The notes under the pieces: model-generated
Databases searched by the model: none
Told to the model about the DNA's origin: nothing
The model's input: the letters and a program-made list of their open reading frames with translations, nothing else
Shown: positions 60,332-64,000 of the stretch, piece after piece
Layout: the number at the start of each line of letters is the position of its first letter
Position numbering within the stretch: position 1 is the stretch's first letter
Position numbers and translations under genes: made by a program
Source: Prorocentrum cordatum
Lineage: Eukaryota; Sar; Dinophyceae; Prorocentrales; Prorocentraceae
Assembly (NCBI GenBank): GCA_963575745.1
Contig: CAUYUJ010016371.1
Span: 87,470 to 151,469, forward strand
DNA: 64,000 nucleotides
Reading direction: 5' to 3'

Positions 60332-60560
60332 GCCCCGAGAAGAATCAGTCGGGAAGGCTCCTTCTGACAAAGATTCTCGGGGCCCAACCAGCTCAGGCGC
60401 AATTTTCTCGGGGGACTGAAAAAAATCGGAGGCTCTCGGGGACTGATTTTTGGCGGATTTTCTCCGGGACCGATTTTTTGAACGGATTTGCTCTCGTCCC
60501 CACTGGGGGGGCTAAGGGCAAATCCGCTCAGAATCGGGCCCCGGAACCCTCCTGCAGTCC
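60332..60560. repeat. Inverted GGGCCCCGAGAAGAATC pair and related words
   Basis: GGGCCCCGAGAAGAATC (60333) faces GATTCTCGGGGCCC (60373). Then CTCGGGGACTGA words follow, and GGATTTGCTCTCGTCCCC faces GGGGGGCTAAGGGCAAATCC at 60484-60524. Confidence 0.8.
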
Positions 60561-60739
60561 ATCTGATGCAGGTTTTTCAGTTCGGATCCGTCCTTGACGG
60601 TCCGTGGAGCCGAAAACGGCCCCTGGAGACGGAAACGGGTAAAACCTTATCGAACCCAGACTCTCGGATCTGCCCCTCCCCCCTCCCGTCCTGCTGGCCA
60701 AAACTGATGCTGGGCCATCTCAGAACCCCAGCCGGCACC

Positions 60740-60979
60740 GACACCCGATCCTCAGGAGAGCCCAGACTCGAATCGATAAGTCGGATCGGCGATCAAAATG
60801 AATCGAATCGGCGGAAATCGGCAGCCGAGTCAAGAAAAGTCGAATCGGCGCACAATCGGCAGGCTAGCATGCCTCCAATAAAAAACGGAGCCCACATCGG
60901 AATCCCAAGTTCAATCGAGTCAAAGTCAGAAGCCATCGAAATCGATTCGAATCGAACAGGAGAAATCAATCGGGGACGC
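60740..60979. repeat. GAATCGG/AATCGAATCGG word cluster
   Basis: AATCGGCG, GAATCGAATCGG and AAATCGATTCGAATCG words recur irregularly. No gene. Confidence 0.6.
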
Positions 60980-61135
60980 ACTGACCTGGGTCAATCCAGA
61001 CCCGGGCCAATCAGGCCGTGCAGAATCCTGCAGGATCCTGCACCCTGACCTGGGCCAGTGCAGCCCGGGCCCTGCAGGATCCTGCGAGAGCCGGGGCGGT
61101 GGCTGACCCCCGTCTGCATTGACCCCCGTCTCCTG
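60980..61135. repeat. Family L repeat L4
   Basis: CTGGGTCAATCCAGACCCGG GCCAATCAGGC, GATCCTGCA words, GTGGCTGACCCCCGTCTGC. Confidence 0.88.
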
Positions 61136-61214
61136 AGCCCCCCGGGCGGCGGCGGGGGCAGCGGGGTCGGCGGCACGGGCCACGCTCCCTGCCCTGGCTT
61201 CCCGCCGCGCTGAC

Positions 61215-61410
61215 GAGGAGGGGGAGGATGAGGAGGAGGATGAGGAAGAAGAGGAGGAGGAGGAGGAGGAGGAGGAAGAGGAGGAGGAGGAGGAGTGCAG
61301 CACCAGCTGAAAGGGGGGCCACCCAATTCGCATGCCCAAAGGAGGAGGAGGAGGAGGAGGAGGAGGAGGAGGAGGAGGTGGAGGAGGAGGAGGAGCAGGA
61401 AGAGGAGGAA
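61215..61410. repeat. (GGA)n tract, two blocks
   Basis: GGA runs at 61215-61293 and 61338-61410 separated by GTGCAGCACCAGCTGAAAGG-containing sequence. Confidence 0.93.
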
Positions 61411-61440
61411 TAGAGCGCAGCAGGCTAGCTCCGCTCAGGC

Positions 61441-62137
61441 CCTGCATCCTGATGTAAGGACTGGGCTTTCTCGATTCTGACTGCTCCTGCGGCTATAACA
61501 TCGACGAGCCTCTGAAGAAGGCTCCGGAAGATTGACGGGGCCTTGAAAGACGACTTGGGGTGCTTGCCAACATATAGGAATCTCCACTGTGTCATGCCAC
61601 CCTCCCGACTGAATCCGAATCAGCTCTCGTTGAGCTTGTTCACATCTGATTCACTGTACTCGCCGCAGCCAGAACAGACCATGATGACATTCAAACTTCT
61701 AGTTTGACAGGCAACATAAAACTTGTGGCCCGGGGGGTGGCTGCTATCTGAGACATCTGTAAATGATAGCTCCGTCAAACCTCATCTTTGCGAGACTTAC
61801 CAATTCTGTCCGAGCAGCGGGTTTTAGAGGTCGAGCACAGCCATCGCCTGGACCGATCATTCCACTCCCAAGAGTGGCGGATGTGTTGGGGCCGAGGGAC
61901 CGCGGGACCTGGCGGAGGAGGGGCCTCGCCAGCCCAAACCACACGGGCACTGGAAGCTCCAGCCGCTATGGGCTGAGCCACGGTTTTGCCCCGAGAAGCG
62001 AAGGCTTTCTTACTGGTTTTGGGTCCACCGGGCTCTAACACACTTGAAGCACGAGCGACATATCTGAGCCACTTGGCCAGCAAAAGTCTGGTTTCTGCGG
62101 CTTCCTCGATCTCATTGGTCGAGGGGCGCAGAAACAT
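61441..62137 (-). CDS. Two-exon coding region with Cys/His motifs, retroelement-type protein, partial
   Basis: Exon a (62137-61801) starts right after ATTTCAG with MFLRPSTNEIEEAAETRLLL AKWLRYVA and ends HSWEWNDRSRRWLCSTSKTR CSDRI. A 44-nt intron (61800-61757, GTAAGT...TTTACAG) restores frame exactly into exon b (61756-61441): DVSDSSHPPGHKFYVACQTR, then VIMVCSGCGEYSESDVNKLN, then WRFLYVGKHPKSSFKAPSIF RSLLQRLVDVIAAG. The His-then-C-x2-C-G layout with a later Leu-x3-Cys resembles zinc-finger-like modules I recall in dinoflagellate retroelement-associated ORFs. A TGA at 61620-61622 interrupts exon b where a Cys codon would suit the motif, so this copy may be dead. A 290-bp TCC tract on the coding strand ends about 25 nt before the exon a acceptor. 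Confidence 0.55.
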
Positions 62138-62162
62138 CTGAAATCCTGATTTAGCAAATTTA

Positions 62163-62452
62163 TCGGAGGAGGTGGAGGAAGAGGAAGAGGAGGGGGAGGG
62201 GGAGGCGGGGGAGGAGGAGGGGGAGGAGGAGGAGGAGGAGAAGGAGGAGAATGAGGGGGATGAGGAGGAGAAGGAGGAGGAGGATGAGGAGGAGGAGAAG
62301 GAGAAGAGGGAGTGGGAGGAGGAGGCGGAGGAGGAGAGGGAGGAGGGGGGGTGGAGGGCGGGGGAGGAGGAGGAGGACAAGGAGGAGGAAGAGGAGGAGC
62401 AGGAGAAGGAGGAGGAGAAGGAGGAGGAGGAGAAGGAGGAGGAGAAGGATTT
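62163..62452. repeat. Long GGA tract, pyrimidine tract for the downstream minus-strand exon
   Basis: GGA with GAA, GAT and GGGGA interruptions over 290 bp. Confidence 0.95.
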
Positions 62453-64000
62453 TTGTAACATCCACAAAGCAGCCACGGTACAACTGAGGGCTGGCGAAAC
62501 TCTCAGAGGACGCTCATTGGCGTAATAACGCCACCCTGGGCTCCGTTGCGCCCAGGGAGGCTGCCTCCCCCGCGCTGAGCGGAGGGGGGAGGGAAACCTC
62601 CCGCTGGCTTCGCCTGCGCAGCTGTCGCCAGTGGCCCCCGAGGGCCCCTGGCCGCGCTCCAGGTGAGCCGCCCCCAGCACAAGGGAAAGGGGGGGAGAGG
62701 CCAGGGTGACCACAGCCACCTTCGAAACGCGAGGAGCCATCACGCGTGCATCGCACCTTCCCCCACACATTGGGCGCCTGACAAACGTGCAAGCAGCCTA
62801 CGCGCAGCACGCACACGAGTAAGCCCACGACCTAGCGAACGACCGCCAGGACGATGGCAGACAGCGGAACTGAGCAAGGCAACGGCCAGGGCGACGAGCC
62901 CCCGTGCCAGGCCCATGTCTGGACACAACATTCCAGCGAGTGTGCCATGCGCCTTCCCCCTGAGGCGGGGTGCCTGACACGCGCGCAGAACGGACACGCG
63001 CGCGCACACAAGCCGAACGCACGCAGTGCACCACTGGCCTGTAGCCAGAGAAACGGAACACGAGACAGAAAGACAGATAATTCGACCACCCACACACGGA
63101 CGACGAGGACAGCCGCCCCTGGTGCAAAGAGCGCCAGGCCGACGGCGAGCCTCGCCCCAGATGCGGGGTATGCACGCTGAGAAAAAAACGGGCTTACACA
63201 CACCGATGCACAGGGCAAGTGCTAGGACGTGGCGGATGGCCGCTCTCCCCTCCCAGCCTGAACTTAACCGCCACGGGCAAGACGACTAAGTTGAACAGAA
63301 CAGGCCACATAACACCAAATACTATCCTTGAATCTGAACTCATCGGCGACGCCAGGACGACAGCCAGGACACCCCAGGTGTACCTAACCCTAAGGGCGGA
63401 CGCCTGGACGGCCCCTGGACTGCCCCAGGTGCGGGCCCAACTCGCACCCTGAGCCAGTGCCCCCATGGCGGGCCCTCCAGAGACGGCCAAAGACCAACTG
63501 GGCAGAGCAATCAAGGACCCGCCGCCTTCCGCTCCAACGAAAAGGACACAGACTTGCAGGGCGGCGAGCTAAGAGGGGAGGCCGCGGTCGGGTCGGCATG
63601 GCCCCCGCCCTCGCCCCAGAAGGGGCATTGCACGGGCGCCTGCCAGAAGGGCAGTCGCATCGGGCCGTGCGCCAAGGGAAACACTAGAAACAAGGGCAAC
63701 CGCAGACCAGCCGCCAGAGACAGAAACGAAAGCGGTGAGTCAATCCGAACTGTCTGACTCCTCCTGGCGGTGGAGCTCCTGCTGACCTCGCCCACGCGGG
63801 GCCCTGCTGCTGGCCCCCGCGTCGGCGCTTTCCAAACGCAAACCCATCGCCGCTTGTCGGAGCACCTGGGGGCCGATATCATCCACTTCGTCATCGGGGG
63901 AGGGAGGCTCGAACGAGGAGCGGGGGACATGGTCGGCAGGCAGCTCCGCAGGCCTGCCTAGTTTCAAGAACGACTTGCGAGGGCGCCGCCCTTGGCTAAT
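62453..64000. other. Intergenic, no supported gene
   Basis: GCGTGCC(T/A)G and CACGCGCGC words recur, and ACACACAAGCC-like words lie at 63005-63220. Open frames are GC-driven. Near 63740-63960 a minus frame (ADHVPRSSFEPPSPDDEVDD) is mildly protein-like and reaches close to the window edge; I do not call it. Confidence 0.35.

Noticed and set aside
62453-64000. Genes at the right edge of the window
   Set aside because: Open frames on both strands overlap each other and show GC-driven Arg/Ala/Pro composition without motifs or splice context.

Overview
This window looks like dinoflagellate nuclear DNA. The reasons are: (1) a centrin gene whose best-matching family members are alveolate centrins, with one intron that has a GC donor and AAG|G at both borders; (2) a degenerate copy of the 22-nt dinoflagellate spliced leader just 5' of an intronless ORF at 44.3 kb; (3) interstitial CCCTAAA/TTTAGGG telomere-type repeats; (4) very high GC, low gene density and a large load of simple repeats and short inverted-repeat elements. 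I do not assign a genus. Positions 401-500 are an assembly gap of 100 N.

Confident genes are few and lie on the minus strand: a three-exon centrin (45238-46998) and a single-exon 399-residue protein of unknown function (43083-44282) that carries two tandem ~62-residue repeats and is probably a retroposed cDNA. Weaker minus-strand coding is visible at 533-673 (Cys-rich module), 4034-4563 (frameshifted relic), 5545-6270 (Ala/Arg/acidic protein), 26910-27098 (single-TM C-terminal exon), 32091-32735, 61441-62137 (two exons with a 44-nt GTAAGT...ACAG intron and Cys/His motifs) and 58514-58615 (M35-peptidase-like scrap). Across about 7.56-11.79 kb the minus strand holds a run of protein-like segments in changing frames, some broken by in-frame stops. 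It is either a gene with many tiny non-canonical introns or a decayed gene, and it is interrupted by an interspersed repeat.

Most of the window is repetitive. I name the dispersed families by letter. A: 130-240 bp, terminal inverted repeats GTCGGGC...GCCCGAC, ten copies, two with clear 8-bp target duplications. B: ~170-230 bp, three copies. C: ~320 bp with a 12-bp-stem hairpin, two copies. D: GC-rich nested palindromes, ~140-210 bp, seven copies. E, F, G, H: three, three, two and three inverted-repeat copies. L: GGATCCTGCA-rich, four copies. P, Q, R, T, U: small duplicated segments. V and W: single foldbacks, W being a near-perfect 150-bp hairpin inside centrin intron 1. K: tracts of degenerate 'TTGCACCACATAGC'-like words. 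One D element sits inside one C copy while the other C copy gives the empty site.

Tandem arrays include a 15-copy 77-bp satellite (13905-15030), a TATGG array (15040-15235), a 66-bp array (20120-20720), a 9-bp collagen-like array of about 2 kb (51144-53108), a mixed CCAAGAGG minisatellite (36055-36960), a CCTGGTCCTCCC-type minisatellite (53505-54190), and very long GGA/TCC tracts. Most GGA tracts are on the plus strand, so they read as pyrimidine tracts on the gene-bearing minus strand, and several sit directly upstream of predicted minus-strand 3' splice sites. I found no rRNA, tRNA, CRISPR array or bacterial-type operon.
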